Source of the DNA: Candidatus Omnitrophota bacterium
GTDB taxonomy: Bacteria; Omnitrophota; Gorgyraeia; Zapsychrales; JANLHA01
NCBI GenBank assembly: GCA_022711395.1
Contig: JAKLFA010000003.1
Span: 1-34,508, forward strand
DNA length: 34,508 bases
Direction: 5' to 3'
The notes beneath the pieces were generated by a model. That model worked only from the letters and a program-made list of their open reading frames with translations. It was not told the origin of the DNA and did not search any database. A program made the translations under genes and the position numbers. Positions 21,871 through 29,596 of the stretch are shown here, piece after piece. Within the stretch, counting starts at the first letter, position 1, and each line of letters begins with the position of its first letter.

Positions 21871-22734
21871 TTATTCAGACATCTCGGAAAGTTTCCCCTG
21901 AGCAGCATCCGCCGGTTTCCAGAACCAGCCTGTCGTGCCATCACCGGGATCCCAGCATTGGGCATAATAGAATTCATCAACCAAACGCTGAAAAGCCTCT
22001 TTGGCTTTTGCCATATCCCCGGCCCTAAAATACGCCTCTCCTAAAATGAACAACGACGCGCCAACATCATTGAGCGCCCAATAAGAAAAAATCTTCTCAT
22101 TGGATTCCCAAGGATATTCCGTCAAAGAGTTTTGCATCTCTTTGGCCTTCTCCTCATAAAGTTCCAGGTTCTTAGAAACATACGCTTTCACAGAATCCAG
22201 ATCTTCGGCCGCCAAGGCATCCCAGGCTTTGGTCGTCAGCGTCGATGATTTATAATCACCGTAATCAATTTGTGATCCGCTTTCGATCATCGCTAATTTT
22301 TCTTTGGCAGCTTCCGCCGGCTTCCAGAACCATCCACCGACATCCCAGCACTGGCCATAGCCAAATTCCTTAACCACTTTCTGATAAGCCGCTTTAGCCT
22401 CTTCCTTCATGCCGGCTTTTCGATAAGCCTCGCCCTGAATATAATAGCCGGTAGAAACATCATTCAATGCCCACATCTTAAAGATCTCGGCATTTTCTCC
22501 AGCCACATAATCCGTTAGCCCTTCCTGCATTTCCTTGGCCTTTTTTTCATACAATTCAAAACATTTTTTCGTATAGGCCATTACCGCATCCATATCTCCC
22601 GCTTCAAGCGCTTGCCATGCCTTGCTGATCAAAGTCGACGACTTGTAATCTCCGTAATTATAGGCATGCGCGGGTGTCGCCACCAAGGCAAAGCCTATAA
22701 TACAGGCAAGAGCTCCCATTAAAACTTTGTTCAT
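21871..22734 (-). CDS. Secreted protein of two tandem 131-residue Trp-rich helical repeats
   Basis: A 287-residue protein: a signal peptide (1-24, ATPAHA), then two copies of one unit, residues 27-157 and 158-287. Each opens YGDYKSSTL, has ELYE-x-KAKEMQ-x-x-LT, then WALNDV, GEAY and a TPR-like AKxA helix. Each closes with QCWD and a WFWKPA-x-AA-x-x-KL motif. By hand, 62 of 105 ungapped positions are identical; copy 2 has a 4-residue insertion (GDGT) before its WFWKPA. The unit contains one recognisable TPR-like helix pair, but the whole is not a known domain to me. AGGGAGG lies 8 nt before the ATG. It follows the GH2-like enzyme, which carries the same unit. Confidence 0.8.
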   Translation of the reverse strand: MNKVLMGALACIIGFALVATPAHAYNYGDYKSSTLISKAWQALEAGDMDAVMAYTKKCFELYEKKAKEMQEGLTDYVAGENAEIFKMWALNDVSTGYYIQGEAYRKAGMKEEAKAAYQKVVKEFGYGQCWDVGGWFWKPAEAAKEKLAMIESGSQIDYGDYKSSTLTTKAWDALAAEDLDSVKAYVSKNLELYEEKAKEMQNSLTEYPWESNEKIFSYWALNDVGASLFILGEAYFRAGDMAKAKEAFQRLVDEFYYAQCWDPGDGTTGWFWKPADAAQGKLSEMSE

Positions 22735-22797
22735 ACGATGTTCCTCCCTTTCGAGTTAATTTGATACCCAATGATTTACGGCAGGTTAGAATATTTT

Positions 22798-22816
22798 TAT
22801 AAGTATAACACTTATA
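22798..22816. repeat. Inverted repeat over the predicted promoter of the repeat-protein gene
   Basis: TATAAGT (22798-22804) and ACTTATA (22810-22816) with a 5-nt centre. It covers the -10 box of the minus-strand promoter at 22802-22831, a usual position for a repressor site. Confidence 0.45.
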
Positions 22817-22831
22817 GAGCCGTTTTTGCAA
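22802..22831 (-). promoter_or_regulatory. Candidate promoter of the repeat-protein gene
   Basis: On the minus strand TTGCAA (22831-22826), 18 nt, TATACT (22807-22802), inside the 115-nt gap after the GH2-like gene. An imperfect hairpin (GCCGT...ACGGC, about 22820-22844) lies just before it with no U tract. Confidence 0.45.
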
Positions 22832-22849
22832 ATTCAAAATACGGCCAAA

Positions 22850-25267
22850 CTACTTCTTAGACTGCCCCGTCCACATCTCTTGATAGGCGAAATAAGCTTC
22901 CCGTAACTGCCTTAAAAACGGACTATGCGTGCCATCGCCCTGCCCCATGATCCCGAACCATTCCTCAAAATAATACCCTCCCGGGAACGGGCCGATCGCG
23001 TCCGATTTACGATCATGATAAAACGGCTCATAATTCTTCCACCACTCATCGATCGACTGAAAGACGACCCCGCCCAAAGCGTTCCCGACCCCATCTTTAG
23101 TCCCGGCCAGATTAGCTTCAATGTCCATCCAGTTGCCACGATGATACAAAGCCTGCGCGTGCTCTGCCTCCTCCATGGTCATATGGCGGGCATACGCAGG
23201 CGATCCGAATTCTGTAATAAAAGCGGGCTTTCCGGTCGCATCCTGGACCTGCTCCCAGAAAGCGCCGAAGCCATAATTCCCCCGATAGACATTGGCCGCA
23301 TAAATATCCACATCCGGAGCGTGTTTCCCGACAAGGTCCAAATAAAGAGTGTCACCGTTACAGACCGCCACCGGATGGTCAGGATCAATGGATTTGATCA
23401 TTTTAGCCACCTCATTCACAAACTGATAATACGCTTCAGGTTTTTGGTCCGCGTTGGAGGCCACCCCATAATTATTCTCATTTCCAAGAAGCCAAAGCAA
23501 AATATACGGTTCGTCCTTGAATTCCTCAACCATCCGCCGGACAGAATCCATCATGTTCTTGCGATGTTCTTCCTTTTCATAATCCGTGCCCTCAAACCAA
23601 CTGGCCCCTGAACCCAAGGTGTATTTTCCAAGGAAGTCCCCTAAAATGACCATGAACCCATACTGCTCATGCATCTTTCGCAAAAGTTCTTTATTGGGCT
23701 GAAATGGCTGATGATACTCACGGATCGTGTTAACGCCCATTTCTTTCAGGATCTGAAAATCTCCGACCGTCGGCTCATCACCATCCTGAACATTATTCTT
23801 GTTTTTATCGACCCAAGCGTCGTAAGGCCCGTCCGCCAAACCGTTGCCATTGGTATCCTCATACATCCAAGACACGAGCGTCCCGTTATCAGGGCTCTGG
23901 CCGATCTTGGTCGGGGTATATGTGATCCCATGGATCACGTACGGCTTTCCGCCGACCAACAACTGCCAATGGCCGTTGGAATATTTATGCAGTTGGACAC
24001 GTCCCTGGCCGCGGACCTCAACCGGCTTTCCCAAATTTATATCTTTCTGGATCCATTGTTCAACGGCTTCCTTCATCTGATCCCACTTGGTCTTTTTATA
24101 GATCACTCCCGGATAGGTCACGATCACATCGTTACCAATATCATTATCGAAACCGTTCTTGACCTGTGATTTCATCCATTTGACGCCCAATCCAAGCTCC
24201 GGGTGAAACCGTATAAGATATTTGATCTTGCCGATAGCTGCCTGCGCAGGATACCACGGCGTATTCCAACTGGTCCAGGCGACAGCCTGAGGAAAATGGA
24301 CCACAATGGCGTGATACGCCTTGATGGCCTCATAATACATGCCGGCTTTTTCATAGATCATGGCGATATAAAAAAGCTTAACGCCCCACGGCTCCTTGGC
24401 GGTGATCCATTTAAAAAGCGCCGCCTCCAGATCATCGCTATGAACAGAATCCCAATGGGAGCCTTCCAGGCGGCCTTCATCCTTTGCCTTCCGATAAGCC
24501 GGGTTCTTGAAGACCGAATTCGTATCCGGATAGATCCCCTCTCCGACTGCGTCTTTCAATTCCTGCAAACGGTCGATCTTATATTGATAATCTTTGCTGC
24601 CGACATTCTGGAATTCGCCATACTTGCGATAATCCACGACCTGCTCTTTGCCCGGAAAAGCCAAAACCGGAAGCGTTCTCAGCCGCTCCGGATCAACATC
24701 ATGGTCCGGCTCCTCCACCTTACCAAGCATAACATCGATGCTTGCCTGACTTTTTTCTGCGATCGACCAATACCATCCCCGGGGATCCCAAGCCCTCGCG
24801 AACGGATAGTCCTTGATCAGATTTTCAAAAGCAGCCACCGCATCTTCCGTCCGCCCGTATTTCATCAGCGCTTCCGCCTGTATGAACAGCAGCGTCCCTA
24901 CATCATTCAAAATAATATATTCCTCATGCTGCGTGGTCGCCGGAAATTCACTGAGCGTCGCCTGCAGAGCCTTTGCTTTCTCCTCATAAAACGAAAGGGC
25001 TTCATCGACCAGAGCGTTCAGTTCCTCCAATTTGGCCTGACCGGAAAGCTCCCACGCCTGACGCACAAACTCTTTTGTTTCTTTGCCGGCGATCTGTTGA
25101 CTAAGCATGGCGTCCTTGATGACTTTTGTTTCTTCCGCCGGGGCCTCTTGCTTTTCGCTTTCCTGAACGGCCATCTCCGGAGCTTCCTGGGCCTGGGACA
25201 ACGGCAAAAACCCTACACCACACAAAAGAGCAACTGCTGATATGATCGATAGATTTTTAAATTTCAC
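22850..25267 (-). CDS. Large secreted GH2-like glycoside hydrolase with N-terminal Trp-rich helical repeats
   Basis: An 805-residue secreted enzyme. Signal peptide 1-26 and an acidic linker come first. Residues 67-180 are a copy of the repeat found in the neighbouring protein (LNDVG, AEAL, then AWDPRGWYWSIAEKS). A second, partial copy at about 296-348 ends AWTSWNTPWYPAQAA. The catalytic part begins near 420 (GRVQLHKYSNGHWQLLVGGK, YVIHGITYTPTKIG). DTNGNGLADG and DKNKNNVQDGDE (471-498) look like paired calcium loops. The barrel has LLWLLGNENNYG with predicted acid/base Glu597 and PAFITEFGSPAY with predicted nucleophile Glu686. The GTG start overlaps the permease stop (GTGA), tying it to sugar import. 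Family 2 is the best guess; substrate unknown. Confidence 0.78.
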   Translation of the reverse strand: MKFKNLSIISAVALLCGVGFLPLSQAQEAPEMAVQESEKQEAPAEETKVIKDAMLSQQIAGKETKEFVRQAWELSGQAKLEELNALVDEALSFYEEKAKALQATLSEFPATTQHEEYIILNDVGTLLFIQAEALMKYGRTEDAVAAFENLIKDYPFARAWDPRGWYWSIAEKSQASIDVMLGKVEEPDHDVDPERLRTLPVLAFPGKEQVVDYRKYGEFQNVGSKDYQYKIDRLQELKDAVGEGIYPDTNSVFKNPAYRKAKDEGRLEGSHWDSVHSDDLEAALFKWITAKEPWGVKLFYIAMIYEKAGMYYEAIKAYHAIVVHFPQAVAWTSWNTPWYPAQAAIGKIKYLIRFHPELGLGVKWMKSQVKNGFDNDIGNDVIVTYPGVIYKKTKWDQMKEAVEQWIQKDINLGKPVEVRGQGRVQLHKYSNGHWQLLVGGKPYVIHGITYTPTKIGQSPDNGTLVSWMYEDTNGNGLADGPYDAWVDKNKNNVQDGDEPTVGDFQILKEMGVNTIREYHQPFQPNKELLRKMHEQYGFMVILGDFLGKYTLGSGASWFEGTDYEKEEHRKNMMDSVRRMVEEFKDEPYILLWLLGNENNYGVASNADQKPEAYYQFVNEVAKMIKSIDPDHPVAVCNGDTLYLDLVGKHAPDVDIYAANVYRGNYGFGAFWEQVQDATGKPAFITEFGSPAYARHMTMEEAEHAQALYHRGNWMDIEANLAGTKDGVGNALGGVVFQSIDEWWKNYEPFYHDRKSDAIGPFPGGYYFEEWFGIMGQGDGTHSPFLRQLREAYFAYQEMWTGQSKK

Positions 25268-26163
25268 CTCGACAACCTTCCTTCCTTTAAAAGATCAATT
25301 TTTGACGGCTCTCCAACAGCAAGGATGTGTTTCTGCACAAAAAGATATACCAAAATGATCGGAACGGCTGCGATCGTTAAGCTCGCCATAAGAAGAGGAT
25401 ATTCGACATTATGCGTGTCCGCAAAGACCATTACACCTCGCTGTAACGGCATGATCGTAGGCTTTCCTGCAACATCGTTCAATAAAAGCCTGGCCAAAAG
25501 ATATTCATTCCAAACATTCAAGGCATTAAAGATCACAATGACCGCAATCGCCGGACGAGCCAAGGGCAGGGCCACATGCCTCCAAATGCCCATTTTATTA
25601 CAGCCGTCAATGCGCGCGGCGTCCTCAAGATCTGACGGCATTTGATCAAAAAACGTCTTTAAAAGAAACACGCTCAGCGGCAGCCCTACGTTGATCATGC
25701 ACAAAATATAGCCCAGCTGTCTGACCCATGAATACGGCGAATTGATAAACCCGATCTTCGTCATCAGGACCGTCAGCGGGACAAAGCTTCCCGGAAGCGG
25801 GATCATCACAGCTAAAATAAATAACACAAAAAACAGCTTCCTTCCAGGGAATTTCAATCTGGAGAACGCATAAGCCGCCCATGAAGAGATCACGACGATC
25901 CCGAAAACAACAATGGTGGTATAAACCACACTGTTTAAAAAATACCTCCCGAACTGCCCTTGCGTCCATGCCCTTACGTAATTACCGAAATGAAGCCGCG
26001 AAGGGATAATGGATTGGTCCACAAACACAGCGTCCTGGGTCATGAGCGATGAACGCACCATCCAAAACAAAGGAAACAGGCACGTAATCGTTACCGTGAT
26101 CAACAGCGCCTGAATAAGCACAAGCTTGGTCAGCCTTCGGATTTTATATGGATTCATTCCCAT
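25264..26163 (-). CDS. Sugar ABC transporter permease (MalG/UgpE type)
   Basis: A 299-residue inner-membrane permease with six predicted helices. The EAA loop that contacts the ATPase reads EDAARIDGCNKMGIWRHVAL from about residue 180. The family openings LFPLFWMVRSSL and FLNSVVYTTIVVFG are present. AAGG lies about 8 nt before the ATG. It follows the other permease by 21 nt and overlaps the GH2-like gene by 4 nt. No ATP-binding protein is encoded nearby, so it probably uses a shared MsmK/UgpC-type ATPase from elsewhere. Confidence 0.92.
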   Translation of the reverse strand: MGMNPYKIRRLTKLVLIQALLITVTITCLFPLFWMVRSSLMTQDAVFVDQSIIPSRLHFGNYVRAWTQGQFGRYFLNSVVYTTIVVFGIVVISSWAAYAFSRLKFPGRKLFFVLFILAVMIPLPGSFVPLTVLMTKIGFINSPYSWVRQLGYILCMINVGLPLSVFLLKTFFDQMPSDLEDAARIDGCNKMGIWRHVALPLARPAIAVIVIFNALNVWNEYLLARLLLNDVAGKPTIMPLQRGVMVFADTHNVEYPLLMASLTIAAVPIILVYLFVQKHILAVGEPSKIDLLKEGRLSR

Positions 26164-26184
26164 GCGTCAACCTTCTAACAAAAA

Positions 26185-27207
26185 TCAGATCCGCTTGATA
26201 CGGTTCTCCATCTTTTTAAGGGCGGCCGACAGTGCGATCAAGATCGCTCCGAATGTTACCCCCATCGCGCAGGCGTAACCGAACTCCTTGGTCCTCATCA
26301 TCGCCGCCAAAATGCGGGTCACAGGCACCTCCGTATGGTATCCCGGCCCGCCGTCCGTCATAGACAAAATCAGAACAAATGCCTGCATGGACCCCAGGAT
26401 CGTCAAGATCACGACAACGATGATCACCGGAAGCATCATGGGGACCGTGATATTCCAGAACGTTCGCCACGCCCCCGCCCCGTCGACCTTGGCCGCTTCA
26501 TAAAGTTCGCGATCAATGGTCTGAAGGCCGGCCAAGAACATCAAAAATCCCCAGCCGAACCCTTTCCAGCTATGCACGACCGCAATACAGGTCAAAGCGG
26601 TCTTCGGGTCCGACAGCCAGTCATTTACCAGATGATGCAGGCCGATCGCATCAAGACAATGGTTCAAAAGCCCATAATGCTGGCCGTTCTGCACGCCGCC
26701 TTCCAGGATCCATTTCCATATCAATCCGACGACGACCTCTGAAAGGACCGGCGGAATAAAAAAGACCGCCCTGTAAAAATGCTTTCCCCGGATCTCACGG
26801 TCGCAGGCCATGGCGAGCATGAACGCGAGGGCATTCTGAAATGTCAAAGCGACCAGCGTGATATAAGAGGCGTGCCACACCGACCTCCACCAAACCTCGT
26901 CATAATTCAGACTTAACGTTCCAGCTGCCAAAGATTTCAGCCAATAGATGACAGACTGCCACCAGGTCAGGTCAGCAGGCTGTTGTGAGGCCATTAAGCT
27001 CAAAATATCAGAAAAATTCCTGAAACCGACAAACAACTTGGCAGGGCCGATACCGTTCCAGTCCCTCAAAGACAGATTAAACGTTTCAAAAAACGGATAA
27101 ACATAAAACACGGCAAAGATCGTGGCGGCGGGAAGAATAAACAGAAAGCTGGACAGCCTGTCTTTGACCTCATACCATGAACGGTGTTTAAGATTGATCT
27201 TGGGCAT
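26185..27207 (-). CDS. Sugar ABC transporter permease (MalF/UgpA type)
   Basis: A 340-residue inner-membrane permease, partner of the next gene. LFILPAATIFAVFYVYPFFE is the first helix with the classic P-x-x-x-x-E-F-like end. NALAFMLAMACD and AVFFIPPVLSEVVVGLIWKW follow, and the EAA loop is YEAAKVDGAGAWRTFWNITV. The periplasmic loop after the first helix is longer than in many relatives (about 60 residues, IGPAKLFVGF to SLNYDEVWW). It lies 23 nt after the binding-protein gene, in the same operon. Confidence 0.92.
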   Translation of the reverse strand: MPKINLKHRSWYEVKDRLSSFLFILPAATIFAVFYVYPFFETFNLSLRDWNGIGPAKLFVGFRNFSDILSLMASQQPADLTWWQSVIYWLKSLAAGTLSLNYDEVWWRSVWHASYITLVALTFQNALAFMLAMACDREIRGKHFYRAVFFIPPVLSEVVVGLIWKWILEGGVQNGQHYGLLNHCLDAIGLHHLVNDWLSDPKTALTCIAVVHSWKGFGWGFLMFLAGLQTIDRELYEAAKVDGAGAWRTFWNITVPMMLPVIIVVVILTILGSMQAFVLILSMTDGGPGYHTEVPVTRILAAMMRTKEFGYACAMGVTFGAILIALSAALKKMENRIKRI

Positions 27208-27230
27208 TATTCTGTTCTAAACGTTCGGAT

Positions 27231-28529
27231 TTATTGCGCCCGACGAATCGCGCGCTCCATCTGCCTTTTCTTGATCTCCTGGACCTCCCGCGCGACCTCC
27301 TGCGGGGTTCGTTCGCCGATAATGATCGACTGCAGTCCCTTGGTGAACTTCTCCTTCACGACGGCATCCTCCTCGATCGGCCACACCGTCTGATGGGTCA
27401 CAACGTCCATGGCCTGTCCGAAATCAGCCAGCTCTTTCGGAAGATCGGCAAGCGCGTTTCGATTTGAAGGAAGATTGCGTGTCGCCTCAGAAAGAACAGC
27501 CTGCTGATCCTGGGCGGTCAGCCATTTGAGGAACGCGACCGCTTTTTCCTTTCGCGGAGATGTTTCATTGACCACCAGCGACCCGCCGGCCCCTCCCCAG
27601 ATCATCAAAGGATGACCATCACTGATCTTGGGAGGAAGCATGACGCCGTAATCCAGATCCGGATTCATTCCATGATAAACATTCACGCACCAGGACCCAT
27701 TAAAAGCGAATGCCGCGCGCTCTAATGCGAAATCCTGCTCGGCGAATTTATTAGACTTGGTCACGATCCCGGAAGCCAAGATGTTCTTCTGCGCCATGAC
27801 CGAAAAGATCTCAAAGACCTTGACCCAATCGGGATCGGTATACAGGACCTCCCCCCGATAAGTCGCCATGATCTTATCAATGCCCATGATATTGAACGCA
27901 TAATTCGAAGCAAAGCAATCTAGCAACCACAGCTCCGCCCAACCGGAAACGAACGGTGTAATACCGATCTTGTTCAACGCCTCAGCAGCTCTTAAAAATT
28001 CATCAAACGTTTTCGGAGGACTAACAACGCCGGCCTTCTCCAACAACTTTTTGTTATAGACCATTTGAATGTTCATAACATCCAATGGTGCCGCATAAAT
28101 CCCCTCGGCAACGCCGTACGCATTATTTGCGGAGAACCGGTTGCCTTCCAAGGCTTTCTCAAAAAAACTGTTTTCCCATTCGCGGCCGTTCTCTTCAAAA
28201 TACGGTTTGAGGTTCGCCACAAAACCGCCCTTAATAAAATCCGCGAACACGGACTTTTTATCTAAAATGCCGAAAATATCAGGAAGAATATGCGCTTGGG
28301 CCGCAGCAATGACTTTTTGAGAATAAATGTCGGAAGGTGCGAATAATTGAAAATCGACCGTAATCCCTGTTTGGGCTTTATATTGTTCAGCTAACTGAAC
28401 AAGGACATCGTGCCGGTCAGTCATCCAATGCCACACAGTGAGTGTGTTGGGGTCTTCAGGGGTTCCTGCGCATCCTGAATAAAGGAGAGCAAAACATAAA
28501 ACAATAAGACAAGCCAATCTCTTGCTCAT
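27231..28529 (-). CDS. Extracellular sugar-binding lipoprotein of the ABC transporter
   Basis: A 432-residue family 1 solute-binding protein. The signal peptide ends LYSGC (Cys20), so it is lipid-anchored. NTLTVWHWMTDRHDVLVQLA, GITVDFQLF, YSQKVIAAAQAHILPDIFGI and PLMIWGGAGGSLVVNETSP match the maltose/oligosaccharide-binding class (SBP_bac_1). AAGGATTT lies before the ATG, and a good promoter stands 46-74 nt upstream. It is the first gene of the transporter operon, as expected for the most abundant component. The ligand cannot be told from sequence; the downstream GH2-like enzyme suggests a beta-linked oligosaccharide. Confidence 0.92.
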   Translation of the reverse strand: MSKRLACLIVLCFALLYSGCAGTPEDPNTLTVWHWMTDRHDVLVQLAEQYKAQTGITVDFQLFAPSDIYSQKVIAAAQAHILPDIFGILDKKSVFADFIKGGFVANLKPYFEENGREWENSFFEKALEGNRFSANNAYGVAEGIYAAPLDVMNIQMVYNKKLLEKAGVVSPPKTFDEFLRAAEALNKIGITPFVSGWAELWLLDCFASNYAFNIMGIDKIMATYRGEVLYTDPDWVKVFEIFSVMAQKNILASGIVTKSNKFAEQDFALERAAFAFNGSWCVNVYHGMNPDLDYGVMLPPKISDGHPLMIWGGAGGSLVVNETSPRKEKAVAFLKWLTAQDQQAVLSEATRNLPSNRNALADLPKELADFGQAMDVVTHQTVWPIEEDAVVKEKFTKGLQSIIIGERTPQEVAREVQEIKKRQMERAIRRAQ

Positions 28530-28574
28530 GTTAAATCCTTATATCTATACTCTTTAAAGCTTAAATGAAGGTGT

Positions 28575-28603
28575 ATTCTAACATGGGGCATTTATATTGT
28601 AAA
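28575..28603 (-). promoter_or_regulatory. Predicted promoter of the ABC transporter / GH2 operon
   Basis: On the minus strand TTTACA (28603-28598), 17 nt, TAGAAT (28580-28575), each 5 of 6 to consensus. A 10-nt palindrome AGAATATTCT (28605-28614) abuts the -35 box and may be a regulator site. Confidence 0.62.
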
Positions 28604-28728
28604 CAGAATATTCTTTAAATGGAGACTATTGGGATGGGTTGCTAAAAGATCTACAACTCTTTAATTTTCAATGGTTTTCAGCGCAAAAGAAAAATGGAAA
28701 ATCCGCTTGAAGAACACCGGAAGATGCC

Positions 28729-29082
28729 TTAATTGTCATCCTGATCAGAAATGAGCTTGAAGATCCGTTGGGTTTGCATAAAATTCACCCGGTGGAATTC
28801 CATGCCGATATCCCACAGATTAGGCGCCTTCGATTTGAGCCACACAACACGACCGTTAAGAATTAACGGGCTTTTTCCATCGGGAAGGTCGACCATCAAT
28901 GAAACACTGTCATGCAAAAACATCCGTTTCGTAGTCGTGAAACGTGCCCCCTGCGCAGATGCATCCCTCAAGAAAACATCGCTCCCATAGTCCTCCCTGG
29001 AATAGCGGAACTTCACCGGAAATCGCGCATGGAACCGGTCAAAAAGCCTTTTATCTTTTTCTGTCATGGATTCTTGTTCAAT
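28729..29082 (-). CDS. PilZ-domain protein (second of a pair)
   Basis: A 117-residue single-domain PilZ protein, a class that often binds cyclic di-GMP. The N-terminal arginine motif is loose (KRLFDRFHARFPVKFRY), while the second motif is good (LRDASAQGARF, D-x-S-x-x-G). A later strand pair ends VVWLKSKAPNLWDIGMEF, typical of the fold. ATG 29082 has GGAG 6 nt upstream and overlaps the stop of the other PilZ gene by 5 nt. No effector domain is attached. Confidence 0.8.
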   Translation of the reverse strand: MEQESMTEKDKRLFDRFHARFPVKFRYSREDYGSDVFLRDASAQGARFTTTKRMFLHDSVSLMVDLPDGKSPLILNGRVVWLKSKAPNLWDIGMEFHRVNFMQTQRIFKLISDQDDN

Positions 29083-29404
29083 CATGACTTTCTCCAAAAA
29101 ACGTATTTAATTTTCCTCTCGATCCGGATGAAAGGACTTTAATAAATTTTACTCCTAAGCGGTAGGTCCCCGTCTCATAATTTCTACGCACCCAGCGAAC
29201 CTCCCCCATGACAAGGGCCGGATCTCCATCAGCGGTCAAATCCACTTCAACGGCAATCTGTTTATGGACCGGGACTTTTTTGGAAGAAACCAAACCCAAT
29301 CCGCCCTTTCCGATATCGAATGTGCACAAACCGTTGAACGAGCTCTGTGTATTCGCCTCAACAGGAACAAAGCATTGATGTCGAACCGCTTTCCTGTGTT
29401 CCAT
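29078..29404 (-). CDS. PilZ-domain protein (first of a pair)
   Basis: A 108-residue PilZ protein. HRKAVRHQCFVPVEA gives the R-x-x-x-R motif (read as RKAVR), and FDIGKGGLGLVS gives the D-x-G-x-x-G version of the second motif, with Gly where Ser is usual. VMGEVRWVRRNYETGTYRLG and VKFIKV finish the barrel. ATG 29404 is chosen because GAGGGG stands 7 nt upstream and the predicted promoter overlaps the longer start at 29449. It overlaps the next PilZ gene by 5 nt, so the two are translated together. Confidence 0.8.
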   Translation of the reverse strand: MEHRKAVRHQCFVPVEANTQSSFNGLCTFDIGKGGLGLVSSKKVPVHKQIAVEVDLTADGDPALVMGEVRWVRRNYETGTYRLGVKFIKVLSSGSRGKLNTFFGESHD

Positions 29405-29447
29405 CTCATGCCCCTCTAGTAATAGACTTACTTCAGTTCTCAATTTC

Positions 29448-29475
29448 ATTTTATACCCTGTTTTTTGAATTGCAA
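29448..29475 (-). promoter_or_regulatory. Candidate promoter of the PilZ pair
   Basis: On the minus strand TTGCAA (29475-29470), 16 nt, TAAAAT (29453-29448). It supports the shorter PilZ start at 29404. Confidence 0.45.
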
Positions 29476-29536
29476 ATTATTTATCATCTATTTATTTCGC
29501 AATCTCTTTGCGATATAAGCATTTGCATAAATCCTG

Positions 29537-29565
29537 TTGAAAAGCCCCTGTGCTGATGTTATAGT
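29537..29565 (+). promoter_or_regulatory. Predicted promoter of the small membrane protein and cvpA-like genes
   Basis: TTGAAA (29537-29542), 17 nt, TATAGT (29560-29565), about 31 nt before the ATG at 29597. Confidence 0.65.
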
Positions 29566-29596
29566 AAACTCGTTCATCCATCCCAAGGAGGGCGCG

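Noticed and set aside
22820-22844. Hairpin after the GH2-like gene as a terminator
   Set aside because: The stem is imperfect and no U tract follows it on the minus strand, so I call no terminator there.
24203-25240. Long open plus-strand frame (345 residues) opposite the GH2-like gene
   Set aside because: The sense frame has signal peptide, repeats and catalytic motifs; this one is a reflection of its codon bias, with frequent Arg/Ile/His runs.
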